Below are positions 41,224 through 51,095 of a stretch of DNA of 64,000 nucleotides, piece after piece. The DNA is from Pristimantibacillus sp052113225 (GTDB taxonomy: Bacteria > Bacillota > Bacilli > Paenibacillales > Paenibacillaceae), in NCBI RefSeq assembly GCF_052113225.1, contig NZ_JBFRCT010000011.1:201213-265212 (forward strand), read 5' to 3'. Position numbers and translations under genes: made by a program. Every line of letters starts with the position of its first letter. The first letter of the stretch is position 1. A model generated the notes under the pieces. It was given only the letters and a program-made list of their open reading frames with translations. It did not search any database and was not told where the DNA came from.

Positions 41224-42096
41224 TTACAGCCACTCACCTTTGGCAACCATGAATACTTTACCGCCAATTTTAATCTCGTATTCCCCGTTGTTCTCTGCGG
41301 CATCAATGAGCAGCAAGGAGTCTCGCCCAATGGAGTAACCTTGCTCTACTCGAAGCTGGATTTGGCTCTTGTTAAAAGCCTTATGCTCCAGTAGATAACC
41401 CGCCAGATTACCATTAGCACTTCCCGTTGCTGGGTCTTCATAGTATCCGGTGTCATTGATGAAAACCCGTACATGAAGATCATTCGCCTCATGAAGCGTT
41501 TCTTGTGTAAAGATAAGAATATTAGCGTCTGCTACTTCCTTGAGGAACCGCTCATACTTCTGATGATGAATAGCGCAGCGCTCGGCAGCTTCAAGAGTTT
41601 TCAATGGAACAATAACGGAAGGCAGTCCTGTCGAAGCTACTTGGATTGGGAAGCTCGTATCGATATCGTGAACACTGATCTGTAGAACGTCTGCGATAAG
41701 CGATGGTTCAATGACATCACCAAATACCGGCTGCTTTTGGGTCATCCACAATACCTGCTCTTCTCCAGGTGCAAAGGTAACTGGAATTTGCCCAACTCCT
41801 AGGTTCAATAGAACAGGATCATTATTTGCCTTCTCAAATACATGCCGGATTATATAAGCTGTTCCTAGTGACGGGTGCCCCGCAAACGGAATTTCTGCAT
41901 CAGGGGTAAAGATCCGCACATCATATCCTCCATCCGTCTTTTTGTCCGACATAATAAAGGTAATCTCGGAGAAATGAAATTCTTTTGCAATCTGCTGCAT
42001 TTCTGGAGTTGAGACCTCACGATCAGGCAGAAGAACAGCAAGCTGATTCCCCTGATACTTCTGCTCCGCAAACACATCTACCATATAAAACAACAT
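41224..42096 (-). CDS. PhzF-family isomerase-like protein
   Basis: 290 residues. MVDVFAEQKYQGNQLAVLLP, AKEFHFSEITFIMS (conserved Glu), RIFTPDAEIPFAGHPSLGTA and GYYEDPATGSANGNLAGYLL are the PhzF/diaminopimelate-epimerase fold motifs. PhzF acts in phenazine synthesis, but no other phenazine gene is here, so the substrate is unknown. ATG 42096 follows GGAGAG. Confidence 0.9.
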   Translation of the reverse strand: MLFYMVDVFAEQKYQGNQLAVLLPDREVSTPEMQQIAKEFHFSEITFIMSDKKTDGGYDVRIFTPDAEIPFAGHPSLGTAYIIRHVFEKANNDPVLLNLGVGQIPVTFAPGEEQVLWMTQKQPVFGDVIEPSLIADVLQISVHDIDTSFPIQVASTGLPSVIVPLKTLEAAERCAIHHQKYERFLKEVADANILIFTQETLHEANDLHVRVFINDTGYYEDPATGSANGNLAGYLLEHKAFNKSQIQLRVEQGYSIGRDSLLLIDAAENNGEYEIKIGGKVFMVAKGEWL

Positions 42097-42172
42097 AACG
42101 ACTCTCTCCTCGCTTATAAAAGATAAAAGAACGCCCCACTTTCACCTGGGTACGTTCTTATGTGTTGCTGCC

Positions 42173-42613
42173 CTACAAGCGCTCCAGCCTTCGAATCGTC
42201 TGGTTTACGACCTCGGAGAGGACAAGACCAATGGCGATCGTTCCCGAGATCATAAACGCTTTGACGCCAAGCTGAACCGCAATATCATACTCGTTCTCCA
42301 CGACCTTGCGCATCGCATCATAAGCAATACCACCAGGTACAAGCGGGATAATACCCGCTACGCTGAACACGATAATCGGGGTCTTGTACAGCTTCGCAAA
42401 GAGCTGGCTGATAATCGCCACGATAATGACGGCAACAAGCGTAGACGGGATTGCTTCCATACCCATCTCGATACAGGCCATATATAGCAGCCATCCGACC
42501 ATCCCAACAACGCCGCATTGGGGCAGCATCTGCCGGGGTGCATTAAAGATAAGGCCAAAGGCTGCCGCCGAGATAAAGCTCATAATGGCTTGTTCGATCC
42601 ATCCCCACGACAT
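42173..42613 (-). CDS. Threonine/serine exporter family protein, small subunit (YjjB-like)
   Basis: 146 residues, four to five hydrophobic segments (FISAAAFGLIFNAPRQMLPQ, VAGIIPLVPGGIAYDAMRKV). The LVPG motif and length match the C-terminal half of ThrE (YjjB, DUF3815). It is 17 nt downstream of the larger partner and together they should form one amino-acid exporter, split into two genes as in many Bacillota. Confidence 0.88.
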   Translation of the reverse strand: MSWGWIEQAIMSFISAAAFGLIFNAPRQMLPQCGVVGMVGWLLYMACIEMGMEAIPSTLVAVIIVAIISQLFAKLYKTPIIVFSVAGIIPLVPGGIAYDAMRKVVENEYDIAVQLGVKAFMISGTIAIGLVLSEVVNQTIRRLERL

Positions 42614-42630
42614 GCTTGTCCCTCCTCGCC

Positions 42631-43404
42631 TTAATAAAATGACAACGCAGCTGCGATACCAGCACCAATCGCAAAGGCCGTAAGGAATGCTTCTACCCCT
42701 TTGGACAAGCCCGATACCAGATGCCCCGCCATCAAATCCCGTACCGCATTCGTAATATGCAGCCCCGGCACAAGAGGCATAACGGAAGCAATGATCACCG
42801 TGTCCAAATCAAGGGCCAGCCCGCTCTTCACAAGCAGAATCGTCACTCCGCCGAGCAGCAAGGACGCTGCGAACTCAGCAAACAGCTTAGCTGGCACAAG
42901 CCGGTGCAGCAGCACCACACTTCCGAAGCCTAATCCGCCGGCAAGAACAGCCGCCATAAAATCATGCCACTGGCCGCCGAACATAATCAGGAAGCAGCCG
43001 CTTGCAAGAGCAGCGACCAGTACCTGCAGCAGGGCGGGGTAGGCAAAAGGTAACTCATCAATTTCCGTCAGCAGCCGGTGAGCTTCACTCACTTCCAGCT
43101 GTCCCCCGCTAATACGCCGCGAAATATCATTCACAAGCGACACCTTGCGCAAATTGATGGAGCGCTCCGAGATCCTAATCAGCCTCGTTGTTGGTACGGA
43201 GGCATCCATTGCAAACAAAATGCCGGTAGGCGTCACATAGCTCTGCGCATCCGCAATACCATAAGAGGCGGCGATCCGCACCATGGTATCCTCCACTCGG
43301 TACGTCTCACCGCCGTTTTGCAATATAATTTTGCCCGCAAGCAAACAAGTCTGTGCAATCAAATGATAGGAATTAAGAGGCTGCTCCATCACAGTGGAAG
43401 TCAT
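42631..43404 (-). CDS. Threonine/serine exporter family protein, large subunit (YjjP-like)
   Basis: 257 residues. The cytoplasmic N-terminal domain (GKIILQNGGETYRVEDTMVR, YVTPTGILFAM, RSINLRKVSLVNDISRRIS) is typical of ThrE/DUF1212. Five membrane helices follow, including VMPLVPGLHITNAVRDLMAG. ATG 43404 (MTSTVMEQP) is 9 nt from GAGGAG; an ATG two codons earlier is also possible. Starts 23 nt after the MATE gene. Confidence 0.9.
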   Translation of the reverse strand: MTSTVMEQPLNSYHLIAQTCLLAGKIILQNGGETYRVEDTMVRIAASYGIADAQSYVTPTGILFAMDASVPTTRLIRISERSINLRKVSLVNDISRRISGGQLEVSEAHRLLTEIDELPFAYPALLQVLVAALASGCFLIMFGGQWHDFMAAVLAGGLGFGSVVLLHRLVPAKLFAEFAASLLLGGVTILLVKSGLALDLDTVIIASVMPLVPGLHITNAVRDLMAGHLVSGLSKGVEAFLTAFAIGAGIAAALSFY

Positions 43405-43427
43405 GGCCATACACTCCTCTACAAATC

Positions 43428-44816
43428 TTACGTTGCAGTCGCAGCACTGTCCTTCTTTTGAACATGCTTGACGAGTGCATGCTTCTCCCATGCCCGGCTC
43501 TTCCAACGGAAGAACATCGCAAAGGCACGAAGCCATTCATCGGCTGCGATAGCCAGCCATATACCTGGAAGACCCATATCGAGCTTGAATACAAACAAAT
43601 AACCAAGCGGCAGGCTCATGCCCACCATCGATACCATACCTACCCATAGTGGATATTTGGCATCTCCAGACGCACGAAGCGAGTTGACCAGAATAATGTT
43701 AATCGTACGGCCAGTCTCAAGTATAACGCTGTAGAGCAGTACTTGAGTACCCAGACGAATAATCTCCGGATCGTTCGTAAACATATTCATAAGTGGTTCG
43801 CGGAATATCATCACAAATGCGATCATAACGGCACTTGAAGCAGACGCCCAGCCTGTGCTGTACCATACCCGGTGATAAGCATCCGTCTGGCGCCCTGCAC
43901 CAATCATCCTGCCTACAATAATAGACGTTCCTGAACCGATCGAGAAGGCCATCAAATAGATAAACATAGAGATATTCGCGGCATATTGGCGGGCAGCAAG
44001 TGATTCCTCGCCAAGGAATGTCGCATAATACAGGAATACCATCTGGCAGCCCTGATACATAACCTGTTCAAGAGCGGATGGAATACCGATTCTTAATATT
44101 TTGCTAATATAGGCCTTGGATAATGTGAAATAATATCGGATCTTCACTCTAACTTCCATAATGCGATACATCATCCAGAAGAAGACGAGCAGTGCCAGAG
44201 CTCTGCTGATCACCGTCGAAATAGCCGCGCCGTGCACACCCATCTCTGAAAAACCGAAGTGGCCGAAAATAAGGGTATAGTTGCCGATCAGATGAACAAT
44301 ATTCATCCCAAGGGATACGAACATCGCTTCCTTCGTAAACCCATGTACCCGGATAATAGCAGATATCGAATTAATAAGCGCCTGCAGGAAAATGAATCCG
44401 CCAACAAAGGACAAGTACGTCTTCGCATGCTCCAGCACTTCGCCGTGCAGATTAAGGCTTTGCAGAATCAAACCATTAAACACAACAAATACGATACTCA
44501 TTACGAGGCCAACCGCAACGTTAAGCGTAATGCTAAGCGCCGAGATTTTGGCCGCTTCCTTCATTTGTCTCGATCCGATATACTGCGCGACAACAATTGA
44601 CGCACCGTTACCAATAACCTCGAGGACGAGGAGTGCGATAAATAAATACTGATTAGAGGCTCCGACGCCGGATACCGCATTATCGGATATCGCGCTCAGC
44701 ATAAAGGTATCCGCAACACCCATTAGCATAAATAATAATAATTCCAGGAATATGGGCCATGTCAGGAAAAATAAATGAAACTCCTTGGATGGCCTCTCCG
44801 CTTGTGCGGCCGTCAT
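43428..44816 (-). CDS. MATE-family efflux transporter
   Basis: 462 residues with 12 hydrophobic segments. FMLSAISDNAVSGVGASNQY and VIGNGASIVVAQYIGSRQMK are MATE N-lobe motifs; SIGSGTSIIVGRMIGAGRQT repeats them in the C-lobe. It exports drugs or metabolites using a cation gradient; substrate unknown. Probably co-transcribed with the ThrE pair downstream. Confidence 0.93.
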   Translation of the reverse strand: MTAAQAERPSKEFHLFFLTWPIFLELLLFMLMGVADTFMLSAISDNAVSGVGASNQYLFIALLVLEVIGNGASIVVAQYIGSRQMKEAAKISALSITLNVAVGLVMSIVFVVFNGLILQSLNLHGEVLEHAKTYLSFVGGFIFLQALINSISAIIRVHGFTKEAMFVSLGMNIVHLIGNYTLIFGHFGFSEMGVHGAAISTVISRALALLVFFWMMYRIMEVRVKIRYYFTLSKAYISKILRIGIPSALEQVMYQGCQMVFLYYATFLGEESLAARQYAANISMFIYLMAFSIGSGTSIIVGRMIGAGRQTDAYHRVWYSTGWASASSAVMIAFVMIFREPLMNMFTNDPEIIRLGTQVLLYSVILETGRTINIILVNSLRASGDAKYPLWVGMVSMVGMSLPLGYLFVFKLDMGLPGIWLAIAADEWLRAFAMFFRWKSRAWEKHALVKHVQKKDSAATAT

Positions 44817-44848
44817 GCTGTCACCTCTTCTATTATGTCGAAATCCTT

Positions 44849-45988
44849 CTATGGCAGCTGCATCAGTACCATCACAGCCGCACCAGCTGCGACAGCTTCT
44901 TCCTTGAGTACACCTTGTGAGAACAACGGCTTATATTGCGGGTAATAATACGTGTGGCTTCTAGCAACCTCGACTGCTGTCTCAAACACACTCTCATGAG
45001 CATTAATGAGCGCTCCCCCGAGAATAACCTGCTCCGGATGCAGCACATTAATCAAATTTGCCAAACCGATACCGAGGTAAGCGGCTGCTTTCTTAAATTT
45101 CTCTTGAACAACCGCATCGCCAGCTGACAAAGCGGAGACCAGCAGTTCAAAGCTCCACGGTTCGTTTTGTTCCCGGACCTCATTCTCAATGACATGGACA
45201 GATACAAATGACTCCAGTGCACCGTCAATAGAACTGCCCGGATTAGCGGGATCACCAGCCTGAATAATCATCCGGCCAATAGCCCCTTCCATATCGGTCG
45301 CACCATAGACGAGCTGGCCATTCGACATCACGGCTGAGCGGAGGCCGGCGCCCACATGCACGTAGAGCATATGCTGGTAGTGCTCGCTTCTAAGCGCCCA
45401 ATGTTCCCCAACCAGCGCAGTATTGGCACCGTTATCAAGCAGAACAGGGAAACCGAGCCGCTCCTCCAGCCGCTCGCAGATCGGGAGATTATGCCAGCCT
45501 TGAGCAGGGAAATAGACGGGATCTAGAATCAAACCCCGTTCACGATCAAGCGGACCTACCGCACCAACGCCCATTCCAACAATGTTTGATTGCTCAAGTC
45601 CATGCTGCTTCATAAACTTCCGAACAGCGGATTGCACCTTGCTCATAAACACATCCGGCGTCATGCTCTCATCCATTTTCCAACGTATGGCTGACAGCCT
45701 GTTCATATGCATGTCGTACAGCCCCATCGATGAATAGATCCGCGAAATTTCGAGCCCAAACAAATACCCATAGGTTGGATTCGTTTCGTACAAAATAGGT
45801 CTTCTGCCGCCAGTTGAGCTGCCACGTCCACTCTCCTGCAGCCGCTTATCGGCGATCATATCATCGAGCAGCCGCGTCATCGTGCTGCTCGACATATCAA
45901 ATTCCTTCATCAGATCTGCCCTGGATACAACGCCCCGCTGCGCAATATAGGTGTAGACCCGGTTGGTTGGTGTTTTGTTAATGGACAT
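44849..45988 (-). CDS. ROK-family transcriptional regulator
   Basis: 379 residues. An N-terminal winged helix (TNRVYTYIAQRGVVSRADLM, KEFDMSSSTMTRLLDDMIA) precedes the sugar-kinase-like ROK domain (GYLFGLEISRIYSSMGLYDM, GMGVGAVGPLDRERGLI, DNGANTALVGEHWALRS, EQVILGGALINAHESVFETA). The zinc motif of typical ROK proteins (Cys-x-Cys-Gly-x-x-Gly-Cys) is absent; the region reads AGDPANPGSSIDGALESFV. ATG 45988 is near AGGAG. Located after yesN, it probably represses the sugar transport genes upstream in response to a sugar. Confidence 0.9.
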   Translation of the reverse strand: MSINKTPTNRVYTYIAQRGVVSRADLMKEFDMSSSTMTRLLDDMIADKRLQESGRGSSTGGRRPILYETNPTYGYLFGLEISRIYSSMGLYDMHMNRLSAIRWKMDESMTPDVFMSKVQSAVRKFMKQHGLEQSNIVGMGVGAVGPLDRERGLILDPVYFPAQGWHNLPICERLEERLGFPVLLDNGANTALVGEHWALRSEHYQHMLYVHVGAGLRSAVMSNGQLVYGATDMEGAIGRMIIQAGDPANPGSSIDGALESFVSVHVIENEVREQNEPWSFELLVSALSAGDAVVQEKFKKAAAYLGIGLANLINVLHPEQVILGGALINAHESVFETAVEVARSHTYYYPQYKPLFSQGVLKEEAVAAGAAVMVLMQLP

Positions 45989-46021
45989 AGGACTCCTTCT
46001 TCTATCCAATCATTGTTCGGA

Positions 46022-47209
46022 TTAAAGCTGCTTCTCTACGCCATCCATTCGATGGCTCTGTCGAAACTCGGAAGGTGTCTCCCCATACTTTTTACGAAAC
46101 AGCTGGGAGAAGTGACGCATATCTTGATAGCCGATCCGCTCGGCAACATCAGCGAGCTTCAGCTTCGGATTAAGCAGCATTTGCTTCGCCTGTTCGAGTC
46201 TAAGGCCGATGACATATTCTTTGAACCCTGCGCCGGTCTTCTGTTTGAACAGCTGACTGAAGTAGACCGGATTCAAATAAACAATGGACGCCACCTTCTC
46301 CAGAGACAGATCGGCGTGGTAATGCGTACGAATATATTGCAGCGCGACCTCTATCGATTGATCGCTGCCGCTGGCATAATGCTCATAGACTGCCGTTGAT
46401 GAGGCTTGGCGCATCCGCTGCACCTCGCCTGGTACCGCATTAATATCCTTGATAAGGTCCGTATGCATAATTTGAAACGGCACACGCAAATATTTGATCA
46501 GATGGGCACGAAGCTCCTCCAGCAGACCCGACATTGTCGCACCCTCCGGAAGGGTAACCAGACCAAGAAGACTTTTGCTGTCATAGATCGTGACGAAGCC
46601 TTGACCATACTTTTCAATCAATTCGCCAAGCACGTTCTCAATCATGAAATGTTCAAGCTGAACAACCTTGTCGCTCTCCATCTTCACCATAATGAGATGA
46701 AAATTGGAATAGCTGTCCATAAATGGTGTCATATCAAAGCGGCCGATATCAAGACCTTGAGCCCAGCGCTGGAATACCGCTTCCCGCAAATAGTTGCGGT
46801 TCATCTTCAGAAGCTCTGCTTCCTCCATAAGCTCCCGCTCGCGCTCAATCTCGCCGCTTATCTTCTCGATCATCTCGCCCAGCACTTCCTTGCCAATCGG
46901 CTTCAGCAAATAATCCTTTGCCCCTAGTCGTACCGCCTCTTGTGCATAGCTGAATTCCGAGTAAGCGGAGATCACCACCCACTTCACATGTGGATAGATG
47001 GTGCGAGTCAAATTCATTAATTCAAGCCCCGTCATCCCCGGCATCAAAATATCGGTCAGTACAATATCAATTTGCTGCTTCCGCAGCTGTGCAACCGCCT
47101 CTTCGGCATTTACAGCCAGAAAAGTGCTGTAAGCCGGAAACTTATTACTTAATGTCCGCTGGATGCCGTCCCGTATGACGGTCTCGTCATCCACGATTAA
47201 TATGTTCAT
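46022..47209 (-). CDS. YesN-type response regulator with AraC DNA-binding domain
   Basis: 395 residues. Receiver domain: VDDETVIRDGIQRTL, IDIVLTDILMPGMTGLELMN (phosphoacceptor Asp), LLKPIGKE (Lys). A middle helical region, then two AraC helix-turn-helix motifs (LSLEKVASIVYLNPVYFSQL, LKLADVAERIGYQDMRHFSQ). It overlaps the kinase gene by 23 nt, so they are translated together. It should activate the carbohydrate ABC genes when phosphorylated by the adjoining kinase. Confidence 0.94.
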   Translation of the reverse strand: MNILIVDDETVIRDGIQRTLSNKFPAYSTFLAVNAEEAVAQLRKQQIDIVLTDILMPGMTGLELMNLTRTIYPHVKWVVISAYSEFSYAQEAVRLGAKDYLLKPIGKEVLGEMIEKISGEIERERELMEEAELLKMNRNYLREAVFQRWAQGLDIGRFDMTPFMDSYSNFHLIMVKMESDKVVQLEHFMIENVLGELIEKYGQGFVTIYDSKSLLGLVTLPEGATMSGLLEELRAHLIKYLRVPFQIMHTDLIKDINAVPGEVQRMRQASSTAVYEHYASGSDQSIEVALQYIRTHYHADLSLEKVASIVYLNPVYFSQLFKQKTGAGFKEYVIGLRLEQAKQMLLNPKLKLADVAERIGYQDMRHFSQLFRKKYGETPSEFRQSHRMDGVEKQL

Positions 47210-49058
47210 CGCCCGATTGACCTCCTCTTGCAGGCAGCGGTATTGCGATAATAACCGTCGTCCCTGTTCCTAATTCACTTGTAATCCGCATGCCATAAGG
47301 CTCACCGTACATCAACACAATACGACGATGCACATTTGGCAAGCCAATACCTCTTCTTTCCTTGCCTTCCGGCAAAGGATAGTTTCGGTTAAGACCCGAA
47401 TGCTGCAGCATTGTCTGCAGCTCTTTCAAGGCGCCTTCCTCTATGCCAACTCCATTATCTTCAATGACGATTCGCAGCTCATTAGCTTCTTCATCCGCCA
47501 CCGTATACACCCGCAGAAGTCCAGGACGGTCAAGCGGTTCAAGGCCACTCTTCACCGCATTCTCAATAACAGGCTGAATCGTCATCTTTGGAATAATCGC
47601 ATCGAGCCACATATTGTCCACCTGAATCTCTGTGCTTACGCGGCCAACAAGGCGATTCTCAATAATCGTCATGTAATGTCGCATTTGCTCAAGCTCCTGG
47701 CGAAGTGTTGTCTTCGAGGCTTCTTCCCAGTCACTACTATAACGGAACATATGCGACAATGATAAAATAACCCTGCCCAGCCGATCATTCTCACGCTCGT
47801 CCAGCATCCAATAAATCATGTCCAGCGTATTGTACAGGAAATGCGGGTTCACCTGAGATTGGAGCGCCTGCAGCTCTGCGTTCTTTTCACTTATAGAGGA
47901 GAGGGTTATGCGTTCAATTAGCTCATCCATTCGTAATACCATTCGATTAAAGGAAGATACCAGGCTGTTGATCTCCTCGAATGATTTGACGTCCACCGAA
48001 CCTCTAAAGTTACCCAGCTCCACCTGCTTCATCTCTCTGATCAAGAGCTTCAGCGGAGAGGATATATTCCGCGAGATCAAGGTTGCCAGCATAATCGATA
48101 ACAAGATGACCGCGATAATGACAGCCAGCAGATACAATCTAGTCTGCACCAATTCTTCGCTAATGTCTGCCTTTGGTGTCAAGCCGAATACCGTCCATTC
48201 CGCTACAGCTGTTTTGGCAGCAACAATTAATTGATTCGTCTTATTATCAACAACGATCTCATTACCCTTTGGTCTAGGCAGCCCATTAAAAGAAGGAACC
48301 ACCTGCGGCTCCCCACTATTTGGCTCCATCGACAGATCATCCTGATTTTTATCCGTTGATGCGATAACGCTATTGTTCTTATCAACAATAAATACCCGGC
48401 TGTTTGGGCTGATCGACGCGTTAGATAAGGCGGATAGAATCGGATTTGGATCCGACTCAATCAAGACGATACCAACTGGCTTATAATTGTTAAGATCATA
48501 TAGCTGACGTCCAAATACAAATACAGGCTCTGGCAGCATGCTGTTAATAACCGAGCCTTTCGTTAAGCCAAGCCATACCATCTCGCCTTTTGAGTTTTTA
48601 AGCTTGCTATACCAATCAGCAGACGTGTAATCCTGATTGACCAGGCCGGCGAAGCGTCGTTCATAGTTGTACAGCTTGCCGCCGTTGGTCATGACATGGA
48701 TGCCTACAATATCATCTCGCGAAAAGTATGCGGCTCCAATAATATTCGTAATCGCCCGCTCATTCATGACACTGACGCTTATATTCTTCTCATTGTCTGC
48801 TTCCTTGAGCAGTCTGGTCAATTCATAATTACTGTTAAGTGATTTGGTCACGCTGTCATATCCCTCAAGAAGCAGATCAAATAACCCTACCGTTTGGGAG
48901 ACGTTCTTTTCCGCAAGATCACTGATTTTCGAATGAATGATCTGAGTTGTCTTCTGATAATAGAGGAAGCTGACCAAGATAAGCAGCGTCATCATTGATG
49001 AAAACAGCAATAAAAACAACCGATTCTGTATAGAGTGCATACCACGATAACGCGCCAA
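47187..49058 (-). CDS. YesM-type sensor histidine kinase
   Basis: 623 residues. Membrane helix (LFLLLFSSMMTLLILVSFLY), extracytoplasmic Cache-like sensor, second helix (LYLLAVIIAVILLSIMLATL), HAMP, the His-kinase region with LQSQVNPHFLYNTLDMIYWM and a HATPase (VIEDNGVGIEEG, GIGLPNVHRRI). TTG 49058 lies 8 nt after AGGAGG, the end of repeat copy C. It sits downstream of the importer genes and probably senses the imported glycan or its binding protein. Confidence 0.94.
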   Translation of the reverse strand: MARYRGMHSIQNRLFLLLFSSMMTLLILVSFLYYQKTTQIIHSKISDLAEKNVSQTVGLFDLLLEGYDSVTKSLNSNYELTRLLKEADNEKNISVSVMNERAITNIIGAAYFSRDDIVGIHVMTNGGKLYNYERRFAGLVNQDYTSADWYSKLKNSKGEMVWLGLTKGSVINSMLPEPVFVFGRQLYDLNNYKPVGIVLIESDPNPILSALSNASISPNSRVFIVDKNNSVIASTDKNQDDLSMEPNSGEPQVVPSFNGLPRPKGNEIVVDNKTNQLIVAAKTAVAEWTVFGLTPKADISEELVQTRLYLLAVIIAVILLSIMLATLISRNISSPLKLLIREMKQVELGNFRGSVDVKSFEEINSLVSSFNRMVLRMDELIERITLSSISEKNAELQALQSQVNPHFLYNTLDMIYWMLDERENDRLGRVILSLSHMFRYSSDWEEASKTTLRQELEQMRHYMTIIENRLVGRVSTEIQVDNMWLDAIIPKMTIQPVIENAVKSGLEPLDRPGLLRVYTVADEEANELRIVIEDNGVGIEEGALKELQTMLQHSGLNRNYPLPEGKERRGIGLPNVHRRIVLMYGEPYGMRITSELGTGTTVIIAIPLPARGGQSGDEHINRG

Positions 49059-49066
49059 CTTTTGAT

Positions 49067-49136
49067 CCTCCTAAAAGAATTATCACAAAAAGAGCCCTAT
49101 TTCGGCCGTTTGTGATGATTCTTACTTCGTAAGCAT
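49067..49136 (-). repeat. Structured intercistronic element, copy C
   Basis: On the minus strand ATGCTTACGAAGTAAG, outer stem AAGAATCATCAC/GTGATAATTCTT (11 of 12 paired), a short inner GCC/GGC stem with loop containing GAAATA, ending TTTTAGGAGG 8 nt before the TTG start of yesM. It lies 134 nt after the permease stop, the longest gap of the four copies. Confidence 0.88.
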
Positions 49137-49180
49137 AAAATTTTCTGGATTTTTGCTCATTCCCTCATTGTAACACATGG

Positions 49181-49220
49181 CGAAACGGTTGCGCTGACCT
49201 TTGGCCGCGCAACCGTTTCG
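49181..49220 (-). other. Perfect 14-bp inverted repeat between permease and yesM genes
   Basis: CGAAACGGTTGCGC (49181-49194) and GCGCAACCGTTTCG (49207-49220) are separated by 12 nt. There is no T-run on either side. On the minus strand it is followed by TGTTACAAT, a possible extended -10. It could be an operator, a weak terminator or an mRNA stabilising hairpin. Confidence 0.6.
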
Positions 49221-49269
49221 TATAGCAAAAATTTATAATTCCTTAAAATTCAAAAAAGCGGGAAGGGGA

Positions 49270-50145
49270 TTAACCCTTCACCGCACCTGCTACCATACCT
49301 TTTGTAATCTTATCTGCGAGCAAGAAGTAAATGACGATAACCGGCAATGCACCAAGTACGAGGAATGCACCGATCGCACCGTAGTTTACCGAGTATTGGC
49401 TGACGAAGCTGTATACCCCAAAAGGTAAAGTCTTCAATCGTTCGCTCGAGATAAATGTTGCTGCCAGGATGTACTCGTTCCAAATGTTAATGAAGGTCAG
49501 AATACATACCGTCATCATCGGCGGAACCGATACCGGCAGGATGATGTTCCAGAAGATCCGGAAGACGCCTGCTCCGTCCACGATTGCCGATTCTTCAATC
49601 TCATTAGGAATCGACTTCATAAATCCGCTTAGAATAAATACGGCAATTGGCGTCTGGAATGCAACGTAAGGCAGAATAAGCGACCAATGCGTATTCAGAA
49701 TATGCATGTTCTTGAAGATAATCATCAGTGGTAAAAGTGTTGCCTGCATTGGGATCATCATCCCGATCAGGAAGATAACCATAACCGTCTGACCGTATTT
49801 CCACTTGAAGCGGCTGATGGCAAATGATACAAGCGAGCTGAGGAACAAAACGCCAGCCATTGTAATCAATGTAACTTTCAAGCTGTTAAGCAGATATTTA
49901 ACGTAATTGCCCGACTCCATTGCAGCACTATAGTTGCTCCACTGTAGAACATGCGGCAGAGCGAAAAATTGCCCGGACAAAATTTCTTCGTTAGTCTTTA
50001 ACGAGTAGATCGCCAGCCACAAGAGCGGATACAATTGGGTGACTATCAGAGTTGCCAGAAGAATCCACATCAATATTTTCCCGATCGAGAACTTTCTTTG
50101 TGGCTTAATTCTTGGCAACACTGCTGTAGTTGTACTTTGGCTCAT
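49270..50145 (-). CDS. Carbohydrate ABC transporter permease (MalG/LacG type)
   Basis: 291 residues, six membrane helices. IVDGAGVFRIFWNIILPVSV PP is the EAA loop that contacts the ATPase; the C-terminal end FLLADKITKGMVAGAVKG is typical of MalG-type subunits. It forms the channel with the other permease. The importer ATPase is not in the window; Paenibacillus often shares one MsmX-like ATPase. Confidence 0.94.
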   Translation of the reverse strand: MSQSTTTAVLPRIKPQRKFSIGKILMWILLATLIVTQLYPLLWLAIYSLKTNEEILSGQFFALPHVLQWSNYSAAMESGNYVKYLLNSLKVTLITMAGVLFLSSLVSFAISRFKWKYGQTVMVIFLIGMMIPMQATLLPLMIIFKNMHILNTHWSLILPYVAFQTPIAVFILSGFMKSIPNEIEESAIVDGAGVFRIFWNIILPVSVPPMMTVCILTFINIWNEYILAATFISSERLKTLPFGVYSFVSQYSVNYGAIGAFLVLGALPVIVIYFLLADKITKGMVAGAVKG

Positions 50146-50163
50146 GGTCGTATCCCTCCTTCA

Positions 50164-51054
50164 TTACGTGTATTTCCGTTCCAGACGGTTGAATCCGTAG
50201 TTGATAACCACTGTTGCGACAAGACAGACTACAACCAGAATGGCTGCAATGGCACTTCCGTATCCATATTTCATCGACAAGATTGACATTCTGTACATAT
50301 GTGTCGCGATAACGTCTGTTGCGTTACCAGGACCGCCGCCTGTCATAACCATAATCATGTCGAACGATTGAAGCGAGCCAATAAAGGCAAGGACAATCGA
50401 GATTTTGAAGATCGGAACGTTCATTGGCAATGTAATATGCCAGTCAGCTTTCAAGCCTTCAGCGCCATCAATTTTGGCTGCTTCATAAATATCCGACGGA
50501 ATGTTCTGAATACCCGTAAACTGAATGAGAGTATGATAACCAAGGTATTGCCACAAAGCTACGAAGTACAAGCTGTACATCGCGATATCTGGATCTGTCA
50601 ACCACTGCTGCGACAAGCTGTGAAGGCCTACCCAGTCAAGCACCTGGTTAAGCATTCCGCCCATGGACGCAGGGTTGTAGATTGTTTTCCAAAGTTGTCC
50701 GATAATAACAACCGACAAAATTACCGGCATAAAATAGCTGGATACAAGGAAATTCGGCTTCTTGACGAAGCGGCTAAGTAAAATTGCGACAAACAAAGCG
50801 ATTGGAATTTCAAGCATAGAAAATACTGCAAACATCAAGGTATGGCGTACAGCTGGCCAAAATACGGCATCATGGAATAACAATTTGTTGAAGTTGTCCA
50901 GACCAATAAATTTCGATTCGCCGATCCCGTTCCAATCAAGTGTGCTGGTATATAAGGAAACGATGATTGGAACAAATACCAGACAGACATAGAGTATCAA
51001 ACACGGCAGCACGAACAGCGCTATCGTTAATTTCGAAACCTTCAGTACGTTCAT
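50164..51054 (-). CDS. Carbohydrate ABC transporter permease (MalF/LacF type)
   Basis: 296 residues, six helices. EAAKIDGAEGLKADWHITLP is the EAA loop. VSLYTSTLDWNGIGESKFIG and FIGSQSLDMI-like FIGSLQSFDMIMVMTGGGPG are typical MsmF/LacF motifs. 18 nt upstream of the second permease gene. Confidence 0.94.
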   Translation of the reverse strand: MNVLKVSKLTIALFVLPCLILYVCLVFVPIIVSLYTSTLDWNGIGESKFIGLDNFNKLLFHDAVFWPAVRHTLMFAVFSMLEIPIALFVAILLSRFVKKPNFLVSSYFMPVILSVVIIGQLWKTIYNPASMGGMLNQVLDWVGLHSLSQQWLTDPDIAMYSLYFVALWQYLGYHTLIQFTGIQNIPSDIYEAAKIDGAEGLKADWHITLPMNVPIFKISIVLAFIGSLQSFDMIMVMTGGGPGNATDVIATHMYRMSILSMKYGYGSAIAAILVVVCLVATVVINYGFNRLERKYT

Positions 51055-51095
51055 CTCGTGTGCCCTCCTATCTTTTAGCTATTTTTTTAACATCA

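Noticed and set aside
42318..42558. Several short open frames inside the ThrE small-subunit gene
   Set aside because: They lie in the other frames of a clear membrane protein gene and have no start signals.
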